Source of the DNA: UBA2108 sp002713215
GTDB lineage: Bacteria > Bacteroidota > Bacteroidia > Flavobacteriales_G > Salibacteraceae
Direction: 5' to 3'
Assembly: GCA_937891015.1 (NCBI GenBank)
Contig: CALAPY010000046.1
Coordinates: 6,007 to 70,006, forward strand
DNA length: 64,000 nt
Part shown: in pieces, positions 19,201 to 29,900 of the stretch
Layout of the letters: every line of letters starts with the position of its first letter
Numbering within the stretch: position 1 is the first letter of the stretch
Translations under genes and position numbers: made by a program
Notes under the pieces: model-generated
Told to the model about the DNA's origin: nothing
What the model saw: only the letters and a program-made list of their open reading frames with translations
The model's database searches: none

Positions 19201-22200
19201 TGGTCAAAGTACTTCCGTGGCTACGAATCAGGATGGTTTTACTATTAAAAATAACACAGTTCGAGATGCCGGTTATTATGGTTTCTACTTAAGGTATGTA
19301 AAGAACGGTATAGTAGAGGGCAACGACATTCGTACAAAGACCTCATCTACTGCTGGTATTACTTATGGAATTTATGGATACTACAACAATTTTGTAGATA
19401 TAATTGGTAATAAAATTGAATTGTATGCAACCAGCTATACCAGAGGTTTATACTTGTACAGATGTTATGGTAGCAGTTCGAATCGTGCGTTAATTGCCAA
19501 TAACATGATATCCAGCCAAACCAGTGGTACAAGTACCGCTTATTACACGTATTTCTATTACGATAATTACACGGATATTATCAACAACAGTTTCTATGGA
19601 AAAAGAGCTACTACCAGTACCAATGGTGGGTTAGTCTATCTTTACTCGGGTACGTCAGTTGCGTTTAGGAACAACAGTGTGTTTAACGATGCAGCAGGTT
19701 ACGCACTTGATTTAATTGGTTCTCACACTAAATCGAACAACAACCTGTATGGAGGCGGTGGTTCCAGAAACGTTACCGGTGGTTCTCAAGGAGCCAACGG
19801 TAAAAACGTAGATCCTAAGTATAAATCTGCTACTGATTTGCATACCGAGAGTGTAGACTTATATAGATCAGGAATAGCTTTTAGCGGTGTAACCAAGGAT
19901 ATTGATGGCGATACTCGATACACCACTCCTTGTATTGGTGCTGATGAATACACCATACCGGGAATAGATGTGGCTCCAACCGAAGTATACTTTCCACCTT
20001 CTTGTCCTGGTGTTGTTGTGTTAAAAGCACGTATTGAAAACAAAGGATTGGATACCCTTACTTCCTTTACCGTGAACTGGTCGGTGGCAGTTAATTCAGG
20101 CTCTGCAGTTACCAAGTCTCCAGTTAGCTGGAGCGGGTCATTACTACCCGGACAGGATACACTAATTACATTAGGTAACCAAAGTATGGCAGTTGGTTCT
20201 GTTTATCATGTAGAAGCCAGAACCATTAATCCAAATGCAACCACGGATCAAAGAACCATTAACGATACGGTTAGAAGTTCGTTGAGAACTGCACTAAACG
20301 GTACTTATACCGTTGGAGGGCTAACTCCAGACTATACTACCATTGCTGATGCGATAGCCGACTTAAATGCAAAGGGTATTTGTGGAGTGGTAGTATTTGA
20401 TATCCGTCCAGGTACCTATACCGGATTAATGAAAATGGGTGAAATAGCAGGTGCTAGCGCTACTAATACAATAACATGGAAAGGTTCTGGGGTTTCTAAT
20501 ACAACAATAAGTTATGCCGGTAATAATACCAATTATGCAACGGTAGAACTCGAAGGAACGGATTTTATGACATTTAAAAATCTTAAGATAACGAATACCT
20601 ATACCGGTACTTACTCAACGGCAATTCGGTTGCATGATGGCGCTAATAACATTACTGTAGATTCATGTGAATTAAGCACAAGTTCTAATGGTACTTCATA
20701 TGGCTTGGTAGCGTCGCCACAATACTATGCCACTACCGGTGCTGTAAATAATAATATAACCGTTTCAAACTCAGTTATAAATAACGTAGGTGATGGAATA
20801 CACATGCGGTCAAACAATAGTACAAACCGAAGTACGAACATTAGAATCGAGAATAACACGTTTACCAATATCGCAAATACCGGAATCTACGTGAATTGGT
20901 ATTTCGATAGTGTTCAGGTCATTAACAATAATTTGAGCGATTTCGGCGGTAATACTTATGGGTTGTATTGTTATTATGTTAAAAACCTTACGGTTGATAG
21001 AAATAATATAGTTGCTGGAGGTAACTATGCTATGTATTTATATCGAATTAATTACACTGGGGCTACTTCTTCTAACATATGTAGGGTTACCAATAACATG
21101 GTATCCCAAACAGGTAGTAATTATGCCATGTATCTGTATTATGCAAATTACGCAGATGTATACCACAATTCTGCCAGGTCTGAAAGTAATTTTGCAATGT
21201 ACGACCGTTTTGGAACTGGTAAAGAAATCAAAAACAACATCTTTTATTCAGGAACAAACTATGCCTATTACTCAGGAAGTACAAGTACGTCATACCTAAC
21301 GTCTTTAGATAACAATGTTTACTATAGAGGAAATGGTACTTTAATAGCCTATCATGGGGGAGGAAGAACACTTGCTACATGGAAAACCTATCGTAGCTCG
21401 TTGAATACCAACTCCGTTGTTGGAGATCCTAAATTCGTCGCAAAGGATGATCTTAGAATAGCAAATGGTAAACCTGCTGATAGCTTAGGGGTAACAGGTA
21501 CAGGAGTTCTAAAAGATATTTTCGATTCTACTCGAAGTACTACTAACCCGGATGCAGGAGCACATGAATTTGATTATCAACCCATTGATGGTTATTTAGT
21601 TGGTATGTCTCGTCCTACTGGTTTGTGTTTAACCTCTAGTGACACCTTAGAATTTGAAGTTGTTAACGTTGGTGGTGATACCATTCAATTAGGAACAAAT
21701 GGGGTTAGTATTGCCTGGTCTGTTACAGGGCCAAATACGGCTAGTGGAACTGATGCAATTAACGTAGGTACTGTTCCTCCCGGTGACACGGTTCGAATTA
21801 AGACGGCGAACTCAACCATTAACCTAAGCACACCAGGTACTTATACGGTAACAGCGTATATTACTTCCAGCTGGGACAAGTATGATGAGAACGATACTCT
21901 GGTTACTACAATTACCAGACTTAAAACGGATGTATTAACCGCGGTTAAAGATACTACGGTATATTATAAAGATTCATTAGACGTAACGGTTGAAACAGAT
22001 CTAGGAAGAGCAGATGTGGTAATTTCTGAGGCTAGTCAGTTTAATTCCGGTACTGGTGCACCTTCAGGTGGACGTCCAAGCTATATGAATCAGGATGATT
22101 ACGTGGAAATTAGTACTGCTAAACCCAACATTGATTTGGAAGGTTACCGATTCGAACGCTGGAGAGGTACTGCTACTAATATTACTTATACCTTCCCGTC

Positions 22201-25200
22201 TGGTGTTGGAACTGGTCCTGCAGGTACACTTATTCTGGGAGAAGGTACTGGAACTTCAAGTCCGTCTAACTACTACTGGACGACTGGTGGGATAGGCAAT
22301 GGAACTTCTTCCTCTACTCCAGCGGGTTACATTCTGAAAGATCCTTCCGGTAAAATCATTGATGTTACTGCAACAAACGGTTATACGTTCCCAGCAGTTG
22401 CAGGTGTTTCTGCTACCGATTGGACAGGTGGTTCAACAGGTAGTTCGGGAAGTACACATGGAATTCGAAGAACTTCAGGTCCGGATAACAATGGTCCATC
22501 AAACTGGACGGTTTCCAATAGCGGTGCAAACAGGCAAACGCCAAATATCTTCAACCCAAATATGGGGTTGGTTAGCACTTCACCTCCTCAATTCTTTTGG
22601 TCTTATTTAGGATCATTTAAAGATTCTAGTATAACCACTAAAGCCGGACCATGGACCGCTAAAGGAATTAAAGATTACATTGCTCAGTTCAAGTCTCCTT
22701 GTACAAACAACATCATCAGAGATACGGCTACAATTACTGCCTTCCAAAAGAATGCTGTTCTTTCAGGAAACGCACCGGAATACTATTCTTATCCACTTTC
22801 ACAAGCAAGTGGTATTGGATTTAGTGGTTCGGTAAACAACCTGGGAGATTCAATTACAAACATTAGAGTGTATGCTCGATTGGGAGGTTCAGCCGCCGGA
22901 GATTCTCTTGCTTCAAGTGCATTGGCTCGATTTGGTACCGCTAATTATACTATTAATAATGGGGCTACCGTAACAACAACCGGTAATAAAGACATTACTT
23001 ATTACCTGAGTACTACCGATGACTTCCCTAATGATGATACGGTTAAGAAAATGGTTAACGTTTCGGATACGGTAATGGCTAGAGAAGGTGGAATGTTGAA
23101 TGAAAATGTAACGGCTGCTGGATTTGCTGAAGTTGCTCAGAAATTCGAAGTATTCAATAATGATACAGTCACTGGTGCTATGGTTTACGTTAAAACAGCA
23201 TTCCCGGGAGATAAATTTAAAGCTGTTCTTTATAATTTGCCAGGAAGTACACCTAGCGGTGCCATGCTAAATGAAACAGTTGAAATTACCTTGACGTCTA
23301 CTTCGGATACCGGATGGAAATACTTAAGATTTAAATGTCTTTCAGTATTGAACGCGGGTAACTACGCTCTTTCTGTTAAGAAGACAAGTACCGTATTTAG
23401 CTCTGGATTGGGAGGGTCAAAAATGAACGCAACTATCGGTACCGCTTTTGCACATAACGGAACCAATTGGATTATTGTAAACTTAGGTGGAGATGCATTT
23501 AATGCCGGAATCAGAATGGTATTTGGGTCTTACGATTACCCAACTTTTGCCGCTGTTCCTCCTGTATGTACCTCTGGTGCTAAGTTCCCATTAAGTGGAG
23601 GTGCTCCAGGTGGAGGTTCTTACTTCGGAACGGGTGTTAGTGGAGATTCATTGAATCCTGCATCGCTAACAGTTGGTTCTAACACCATTTATTATACAGT
23701 GGCTAACGCATTGGGATGTTCTGATACAATTGCTAGTACGGTAGATGTAAAAGCTGAGCCTATTGTTAGTTCAACATTTACTCAGCTTACTTCTTGCATT
23801 GTTAACAATGCAAGCATAAGTGTTACTGCAACTAATGGATTTGGGACTTTCTCTTATTCTAACAATGGAGGAACCAGTTACCAGTCTTCAAGTTCATTCC
23901 CGAATCTTGGATCAGGATCGTACACGGTAATGGTTAAGGATAGTGTTTGTGTGGTAACGGATACTACATATACGGCTACTCCTCCTGGTGCTCCACCAAA
24001 GCCAACAGCTGCAGGTGGGTCTACTTACTGTAAAGGTGATACCATTGCTAAATTAAATGTTACTAGTACTGGTACCGGTGGAACATACAAGTGGTATACC
24101 GATGGTTCTTTAACTCAGTTAAAAGATACCGGAGCGACAATTTCGGCTTTCGATTCTACCACAACTTTGGTATACTATGTAATTGAAGATAAGGCCGGTT
24201 GTACCAGTGCCGCTGATACTACCAGTGTAACGGTTAATCCGTTGCCAACAGTTACTAACACCGCTCTTAGCAATCGTTGTACAAATGTTGGTTCTGTAGT
24301 TTTGAATACAGGTACGCCTAGTGGTGGTGTCTATACAGGAAGCGGAGTTTCCGGAGGTAGTTTCTACCCCGATTCTGCTGGAGCTGGAACACATTCCATT
24401 AAGTATACTTATACCGATGGTAATAATTGTAAGAACTCTGACTCTGCAAGTGTTATCATTTATCAGGCACCGGTGGTTACTTTGGCCGTATTGGATTCTC
24501 AATGTACCAATACACCTAAATACAATTTAACTGGTGGATTACCTACTGGTGGAACTTACAGTGGCTTTGGTGTAGTTAGTGGTCAGTTTGATCCTAATAT
24601 CTCAGGACAAGGTCTTCATACGGTACAGTATAAAGTTACGAATACAAACTGTGCTGATTCTGCTTCTTCAAACATAAGGGTACATACTTCTCCAGTGGTT
24701 AAGTTAAGTTCAATAGCAGACCGCTGTCTTGATGCTGCTACGCTCACTTTAACAGGTGGTACTCCAACAGGCGGTACTTACATTGGAAATGGGGTTGCTG
24801 CTGGTATTTTTAGCCCATCAGGTGCGGGTGCGGGTACTCACTCTATCAAATATATCTATACCGACAATAATAGGTGTACCGATTCGGCGAGTACAAATGC
24901 ACACGTAGATTCGCTTCCTGTAGTGACGTTTACTACTCTTCCTGCAGTTTGTGCAAATACTCCGAGATTTGCCTTTACTCAGGCTAGTGCTTCACCATCG
25001 GGTGGTACAGGTACTTACTTTGGTACAGGTGTAACGTCGGGTATCGACTTCACTGCCAGTACCGCAGGTTCGGGAACAACTGCAATTGGATATGCCTATG
25101 TTGATGGAAATGGTTGTAGAGATAGTGCTTATCAAAATCAACGGGTTGATACAGTTCCGGTTTCCGGTTGGAGCGCTCTTAATGACCTATGTATTGATGC

Positions 25201-26782
25201 TCCACCTTTTACCTCTGCAGGTGGTACACCTACAGGTGGTGTTTATAAAGGCCCTGGTACGCAGTCCAGTGGTATGTACATTGCCGACTCTGCAGGAGTA
25301 GGTACACATACACTTTACTACGTGATTACCGATGGAAATAACTGCATGGATTCAACGTCTCAGACACAAGTAGTGCATGCGCTTCCTGTGGTTAAGATGA
25401 CCTTAGCGGCAAACTGGTGTTTAAATGCTGCGCCAATTAAGCTAACATCGGGTACTCCAAAGGGTGGTACATATACGGTTAATGGTGTAGTTGATACCGT
25501 GTATAAGGCTACTGTTTCTAAAATGGATACTGTTATTTATAGCTATACAGACTCTAATACTTGTGTTAACACTGCTACAGCTGCAATTAAGGCAGATACG
25601 GTTCCGGTGGTAAGCTTTAGCGCAATTACAAGCAGTTGTATCGGGTACCGTGACTTCACACTAAATCAGGGTGCTCCTGTAGGTGGAATTTATTCAGGTA
25701 ATAACATCAGACTTGGAAAAATTTATATGCCGAAAGTGGTAACTGTAGATACGTTGACCTACACATTTGTAGATTCAAACATGTGTGCGGATAGTGCTAA
25801 ACAAACCATGACGGTTAACGCGCTTCCTGTGGTTACTATTACTGCCCAGGCAGATGTTTGTGAAAACGCTCCTACGTTTGCTATGACAGGAGGATCTCCT
25901 GTAGGTGGAACCTACTCAGGTGGCGGTGTATCTGGTGGTAATTATACCGCATCAACCTTTGGGGTTGGTACGGATCAAATCACTTATGTGTACACGGACG
26001 CAAACAATTGTACGGATTCTAACATTACTCCTTTGGTTGTTCATGCTGTTACAAAAGCCGGAATGCATTGGTTGGGTTATACTTGTGATAACTCAGTGCC
26101 AACTAATCTGGCTCCAAGTGGATTACCTAACGGAGGTGTGTTCTCCGGAACAGGAGTAACCGGTAACGATTTCGATCCTACAGTTGCAGGTGTTGGTACA
26201 CATAACCTTAAGTATGTATATACAAACGGCAACAGCTGTCAGGATTCTATTCGCGGTGATATCATTGTTGAAGCTTCTCCAGTGTTCAAAATCCAGTACA
26301 CTGATACAGTAGGATGCGGTAAGGAAGGAGTTAAACTTTGGACTAACTTACCAGGAATGACCTATAAGTGGAGTGATGGTGATAGAACTGATACTGCCAG
26401 GGTTCATAGAAATGGATTGATTTGGGTTAAAGTTACCAATGGTACTACTCAAAGACTGTGCTCTAACAGCGATTCAATTTCGGTTAGGTACGATGCGGTT
26501 TGTGTTGGTATGGATGAAGCATTGTATGGTACTTCTGTGCGTTACTTCCCAAATCCAAACGATGGTAACTTCTACTACGAGTTAGAAGGTTTCGATGGAA
26601 TGGACGTTGATGTAACTATTCAATCCATGAGTGGACAAGTAGTTTATGAAACTTCCTGGAGTCAGATTTCTGCACTTCATACCGGTGAAATTCAGGTAGA
26701 AGTATTTGAAAGCGGAGTTTACTTCATTAATCTTAAAACTGATCGAGGAAACGTAATGCATCGCATTACCATAAACAAATAG
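16271..26782 (+). CDS. Giant T9SS-secreted protein: GEVED domain, three beta-helix units, lamin-tail-like region, Ig-like repeats
   Basis: 3503 residues from the ATG at 16271; an in-frame TTG two codons upstream adds nothing. Order: signal peptide (about 1-24, ending T-Q-A-Q); a GEVED-type domain (W-V-D-W-N-D-D-G-D-F near 95, G-E-S-E-D-Y-R-I near 155); a CARDB-like linker; and beta-helix units from residues 276, 810 and 1342. A region near 1915-2105 resembles a lamin-tail domain (V-V-I-S-E-A-S-Q-F ... Y-V-E-I). One SprB-like repeat follows (G-F-G-T-F-S-Y-S-N-N-G-G). Then come nine or ten cysteine-bearing repeats of about 75 residues, a W-S-D-G-D Ig-like domain and the type A sorting domain (F-P-N-P-N-D-G-N-F). 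The GEVED and lamin-tail parts are unique in this array. SprB repeats are known from gliding adhesins, but no gliding role is shown here. Confidence 0.88.
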   Translation: MRKFLSLVLVASISIVISKSTQAQYCTPTHSSTWDGITKVTSTGSAININKSTTASATHKNYTSTDSISTGPGRTINLSISHYRALAVWVDWNDDGDFTDTGEQMYRDVTNVGGGTTNLSFTVPVTTSTGSLRMRVMNGYYSPFLAPCGTSRSGESEDYRIYVDPPKTRDAEMAGIFPTNICPGSQDVNVKLTNRGIDSIASIIIKGNIGTTTFGPTTFTGLDVKYNKDTVLKLGTFNFSASSTYNMQFLSYTVNGASDQKTSNDTANYTGFKTSMGGTYTIGGTSPDFATFNAARTALYANGVCAPVTFNVRSGTYTERVDFQGAINGSSSTNTIRFRPDPANTASATLTFNSDYTIRFGGGVSYVAFDSLNLETSGFANVVEMNSANDNISFTGNTFKGLNTTSSSFSYAIVYDWTGLNNTTNFSFIGNTTNYGSMAVLLYGQSTSLATMQDGFTIKNNTVRNAGYFGFYLRYVKNGTVEGNDVRTRATGTATVTYGLYGYYNYFVDVVSNQFVAYASSYTRGLYWYRCYGTSSNRALFANNMFSSPNSSTSSNNYNYFYYDNYTDIVFNSFYGKRASTSTSGGMVYLIGGTSVVFRNNCLFNDAAGYALDLSGSHTKSYNNLYGGSGSRNVTGGTQGANGLNINPSYISATDLHTTSIPLYQKGTPFTGVTTDIDGETRHATTPTMGADEYVLVANDAGVQAVVLPTACPGTVTVKARIKNYGVQKLGTFAANWTVKTGSGSPVVQTPVSNTDTIAIAGDTLLTLGTFTVVKGSVYDINVYTSSPNGVTDQKTSNDTMGVTGYKSSMNGTYTIGGTTPDFATFNAALTALKADGICAPVVFNVRSGTYTEQVDFNTAITGSDSTNTIRFRPDPANTSAATLTFNNDYTIRFGGGVSYVAFDSLNLETSGFANVVEMNSNNDHISFTGNTFKGVNTTSSFNGYAIVYDWAGSNNTTNFSFIGNTTNMGSMAVYLYGQSTSVATNQDGFTIKNNTVRDAGYYGFYLRYVKNGIVEGNDIRTKTSSTAGITYGIYGYYNNFVDIIGNKIELYATSYTRGLYLYRCYGSSSNRALIANNMISSQTSGTSTAYYTYFYYDNYTDIINNSFYGKRATTSTNGGLVYLYSGTSVAFRNNSVFNDAAGYALDLIGSHTKSNNNLYGGGGSRNVTGGSQGANGKNVDPKYKSATDLHTESVDLYRSGIAFSGVTKDIDGDTRYTTPCIGADEYTIPGIDVAPTEVYFPPSCPGVVVLKARIENKGLDTLTSFTVNWSVAVNSGSAVTKSPVSWSGSLLPGQDTLITLGNQSMAVGSVYHVEARTINPNATTDQRTINDTVRSSLRTALNGTYTVGGLTPDYTTIADAIADLNAKGICGVVVFDIRPGTYTGLMKMGEIAGASATNTITWKGSGVSNTTISYAGNNTNYATVELEGTDFMTFKNLKITNTYTGTYSTAIRLHDGANNITVDSCELSTSSNGTSYGLVASPQYYATTGAVNNNITVSNSVINNVGDGIHMRSNNSTNRSTNIRIENNTFTNIANTGIYVNWYFDSVQVINNNLSDFGGNTYGLYCYYVKNLTVDRNNIVAGGNYAMYLYRINYTGATSSNICRVTNNMVSQTGSNYAMYLYYANYADVYHNSARSESNFAMYDRFGTGKEIKNNIFYSGTNYAYYSGSTSTSYLTSLDNNVYYRGNGTLIAYHGGGRTLATWKTYRSSLNTNSVVGDPKFVAKDDLRIANGKPADSLGVTGTGVLKDIFDSTRSTTNPDAGAHEFDYQPIDGYLVGMSRPTGLCLTSSDTLEFEVVNVGGDTIQLGTNGVSIAWSVTGPNTASGTDAINVGTVPPGDTVRIKTANSTINLSTPGTYTVTAYITSSWDKYDENDTLVTTITRLKTDVLTAVKDTTVYYKDSLDVTVETDLGRADVVISEASQFNSGTGAPSGGRPSYMNQDDYVEISTAKPNIDLEGYRFERWRGTATNITYTFPSGVGTGPAGTLILGEGTGTSSPSNYYWTTGGIGNGTSSSTPAGYILKDPSGKIIDVTATNGYTFPAVAGVSATDWTGGSTGSSGSTHGIRRTSGPDNNGPSNWTVSNSGANRQTPNIFNPNMGLVSTSPPQFFWSYLGSFKDSSITTKAGPWTAKGIKDYIAQFKSPCTNNIIRDTATITAFQKNAVLSGNAPEYYSYPLSQASGIGFSGSVNNLGDSITNIRVYARLGGSAAGDSLASSALARFGTANYTINNGATVTTTGNKDITYYLSTTDDFPNDDTVKKMVNVSDTVMAREGGMLNENVTAAGFAEVAQKFEVFNNDTVTGAMVYVKTAFPGDKFKAVLYNLPGSTPSGAMLNETVEITLTSTSDTGWKYLRFKCLSVLNAGNYALSVKKTSTVFSSGLGGSKMNATIGTAFAHNGTNWIIVNLGGDAFNAGIRMVFGSYDYPTFAAVPPVCTSGAKFPLSGGAPGGGSYFGTGVSGDSLNPASLTVGSNTIYYTVANALGCSDTIASTVDVKAEPIVSSTFTQLTSCIVNNASISVTATNGFGTFSYSNNGGTSYQSSSSFPNLGSGSYTVMVKDSVCVVTDTTYTATPPGAPPKPTAAGGSTYCKGDTIAKLNVTSTGTGGTYKWYTDGSLTQLKDTGATISAFDSTTTLVYYVIEDKAGCTSAADTTSVTVNPLPTVTNTALSNRCTNVGSVVLNTGTPSGGVYTGSGVSGGSFYPDSAGAGTHSIKYTYTDGNNCKNSDSASVIIYQAPVVTLAVLDSQCTNTPKYNLTGGLPTGGTYSGFGVVSGQFDPNISGQGLHTVQYKVTNTNCADSASSNIRVHTSPVVKLSSIADRCLDAATLTLTGGTPTGGTYIGNGVAAGIFSPSGAGAGTHSIKYIYTDNNRCTDSASTNAHVDSLPVVTFTTLPAVCANTPRFAFTQASASPSGGTGTYFGTGVTSGIDFTASTAGSGTTAIGYAYVDGNGCRDSAYQNQRVDTVPVSGWSALNDLCIDAPPFTSAGGTPTGGVYKGPGTQSSGMYIADSAGVGTHTLYYVITDGNNCMDSTSQTQVVHALPVVKMTLAANWCLNAAPIKLTSGTPKGGTYTVNGVVDTVYKATVSKMDTVIYSYTDSNTCVNTATAAIKADTVPVVSFSAITSSCIGYRDFTLNQGAPVGGIYSGNNIRLGKIYMPKVVTVDTLTYTFVDSNMCADSAKQTMTVNALPVVTITAQADVCENAPTFAMTGGSPVGGTYSGGGVSGGNYTASTFGVGTDQITYVYTDANNCTDSNITPLVVHAVTKAGMHWLGYTCDNSVPTNLAPSGLPNGGVFSGTGVTGNDFDPTVAGVGTHNLKYVYTNGNSCQDSIRGDIIVEASPVFKIQYTDTVGCGKEGVKLWTNLPGMTYKWSDGDRTDTARVHRNGLIWVKVTNGTTQRLCSNSDSISVRYDAVCVGMDEALYGTSVRYFPNPNDGNFYYELEGFDGMDVDVTIQSMSGQVVYETSWSQISALHTGEIQVEVFESGVYFINLKTDRGNVMHRITINK
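17096..21560 (+). repeat. Three beta-helix/CARDB units, spacing 1602 and 1596 bp
   Basis: Unit starts at 17096, 18698 and 20294, all in frame. Units 1 and 2 are nearly superimposable in protein over their whole length (same order of G-F-T-I-K-N-N-T-V, Y-G-F-Y-L-R-Y-V-K-N-G and Y-F-Y-Y-D-N-Y-T-D-I blocks). Unit 3 is much more diverged. Confidence 0.85.
24246..26279 (+). repeat. Nine Cys-containing Ig-like repeats of about 75 residues
   Basis: The protein pattern P-V-V-x ... C-x-N-x-P ... G-G-x-P-x-G-G-x-Y-x-G-x-G-V ... G-x-G-T-H-x-I-x-Y-x-Y-T-D-x-N-x-C-x-D-S recurs nine times with a period near 226 bases. A tenth, more distant copy lies before them near 23550. Confidence 0.75.
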
Positions 26783-26810
26783 AGATTAAGTAAATAACAT
26801 ACTTATTGGA

Positions 26811-26846
26811 AAGCCTTCTCCATTGATTTGGGGGAGGCTTTTTTTG
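26811..26846 (+). terminator. Rho-independent terminator after the 3503-residue gene
   Basis: Stem AAGCCTTCTCC / GGGGAGGCTT (one imperfect position) with a run of seven T. Confidence 0.85.
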
Positions 26847-26988
26847 TTTGCCGGCCTACGTAGATCACCGTAGATTTATAAGGAGTAAATCGTATTTTCT
26901 GGGTCATACGAAACTGGCTCAGGGTTAATTAATTACCTTTATCTAACTTGCTTAAACTATAAGTATACGCCCTTAAAATTTGACGACT

Positions 26989-29900
26989 ATGAATTGTTTT
27001 AAATCGCACTCAACACTGATTTCAAAACCAATGGTTTTCTTTAAATCTTGTTTAGTAGTTTCCCTGTTAGTTGTAACAACTCAACTGTTCGCACAATTAA
27101 ATGGTACCTATACCATTGGAGGAACGAGTCCGAACTACACTTCAATTTCAGCAGCAGTTAGTGCTCTTAATTCTTCTGGTGTTAATGGAAGCGTAAAGTT
27201 TCATATCAGGCAGGGCACGTACACCGATAGAATTGCAATTAACAGCATTTCCGGGGTTAACGCAACAAGAACGGTAACCTTTAAGCCTGATCCGGCCAAT
27301 ACAGGAAGTGTTACCATTCAGTATACCAATTCCAGTAGTTCGTTGAATTATATCGTTAAGCTAAACGGAACCAAATACGTGAGCTTTAGCAACCTTAAAT
27401 TTAAGGCAGCTGGCTCTACTTATTCTACCGTGTTTGAACTCAGGGGGTTAAATGACCACATAACCATTGACAGTTGTACACTGGAAATGAATTCCACGCT
27501 AACTGGCAGTACAACCGCTCGGGCAGGAATTTACGAGTTATCGGGTTCGGCTCATAGAACAAGCAATCTAACCGTAAGTAATTCAACCATTACAGGTGGA
27601 AGCTATGGTATGTATGCTTATGGCTATTCCACAGGTACCTGGTTCCAAAAAGACTGGAAAATCACAAAAAATAAGATCGAGGATTTCTATTATGCTGGCC
27701 TTTATTTAAGCAACTATTTTGATACTGTTCAAATAGAAGGAAACGAAGTACTTCAAAGAACGAATGCATCAGGAACCAGCTATGGTATATATACGTTTAG
27801 ATGCTATAAAACCAATGTAGAAGGCAACAAGGTAGTGATGACCGCCAACAGTCCTTTTGGATTGTATTTGGGGTATCAGTATGGATTAAGCTCCTACCGT
27901 CAGCGAGTAGCCAACAATATGATTTCATTGACAAACACGACAACTTCCGGAACCAGATACGGCTTGTATACCAATTATTGTAATTATACCGATGTCGTAT
28001 TTAATAGCATATATCAGTCAAACGGTTATGGCTTAACCTTATATGGTCGGTATGGTGCTGGGAACGTATATAGAAATAACGCCATATCTAATATGGCTAC
28101 CTCAACAACTGGATATGCAAGTTATTACCTGGGAACATCAACGAGATCAAACAATTGCCTTTGGAATCCAAATGGAAATTTGAACAACAATACTTTGGGT
28201 ACTGGCTCAAAAAATAAAAACCCCTTATTTACTTCATCCACTAACCTGCATTCTTCATCCATTGATCTTAACAATGCCGGGACTTCGGTAACCGGTGTAA
28301 CTAAGGATTTTGATAGGCAAACCCGAAGTACTACGGTTCCGGACATTGGCGCTGATGAGTTTACTCCTCCGGCCAATGATGCGGGCATTGAAGAAATTGC
28401 CAACCACACCGTTTGTGTTGGTAGTAATTCGATAAAAGTTCGCCTACGAAACTTTGGAAGCAATACTTTGACCAGTGCCTTGATTAACTGGTCGGTTAAG
28501 GTGAATTCCGGTTCACCGGTAACCCAAACTGCCTATAGTTTTAATGGAAGCCTAAGTTCAGGAAAAGATACGGTTATCAGTATTGGTACGTACAGCTTGG
28601 TTAGTACCAATTCCTACACCATTAAAGCCTGGTCTTCCTCACCCAATAGTTCTACCGATGGAAATACGACAAACGATACAGCCAGTAAAGCTTATGTAAC
28701 TTCATTGAATGGGATATATACGGTTGGAGGATCCAGCCCTGACTATTCTACCATTCAGGCTGCAGCTACAGCATTAAAGAACAAAGGGGTATGCGGCCCG
28801 GTAACTTTTAGAATAAGGCCTGGGTCATACAATGAGGCTGTAACCATCGATTCGGGAAAAGGAATGAGTGCGACTAATACGGTAACCTTTACCAAGGACC
28901 CCACTTCCTCTGGCAACGTGAACTGGTATCGATCAGGTATTCCTCTGACCATTTCTAATACCAAATACCTCACCATTAAGAATGTATCTCTTGAGACCAA
29001 AAGCTTTACCAGCGTTGTTATGTTGAATGGTACCAACAGACATCTTACGATTAAAAACAATACACTTAGGGGTGTATTGACATCCAGTTCGAGTACAAAT
29101 TATGCAGTTATAAGAAAGACATCGTCATTAACTAATAGACTTTATCATTTAACCCTTGACTCAAATAAAGTTCGAAAAGGATCGGCAATGGCAGCTCTGT
29201 TTGGATATAGCAGTGGTTCCGGTGGCAGGGATGAAAACATTAAAATATTAAATAACGATTACGATTCAGCTGGGTATTATGGAATTTATATTCAGAATGC
29301 GGATACTGTTAATCTGAAGGGAAACAAAATAGAAGATAAAGGAAATGCAGGCAATTATTATGGGGTTTATGCCAATTATGCATACAATTTTTCTATTGAA
29401 GCAAATTCCATAATTCAAAATGTTCGAACTTCTACTTATGGAATGTATTTACAACGAGGAGGAGGAACAACTGGTACAGCGTCGACTTTGTTTAACAATT
29501 TCGTGCATTGCAAGAAAGGGGCTTATGGATTGTATGTTCAATTTTGTGGCAACACCAACCTATATTTCAATACGGTTCGCCTGGAAGGAACCAATTCAAA
29601 CAGTTGGGCTGCCTACATTGATCGGGGGCAGACTACCTATTTCTATAATAATTTTGTAAATGAGGCGGATGGTTACGTAATTTACATTTACAACACAGGT
29701 TACAACAGCTGGGCCAATCACAACAATTTATATACAACATCAAAGACAAAATTTGGATATCATTCCGGATATCGAAATTCATTTTCTGCATATAGCACCT
29801 ATCATTTTAGAATTGACCCCAACTCAATTTCAGTTTACCCTTATTGGCGATCTCAGAATGGACCTGTACCTAATAATGGGGCCTTGGATGAAAAGGTTAA

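Noticed and set aside
17034..26159. Many 60-130-codon ORFs in other frames of the giant genes
   Set aside because: They overlap long, domain-rich coding frames, lack any recognisable motif, and arise from low-complexity Thr/Gly/Ser codons.
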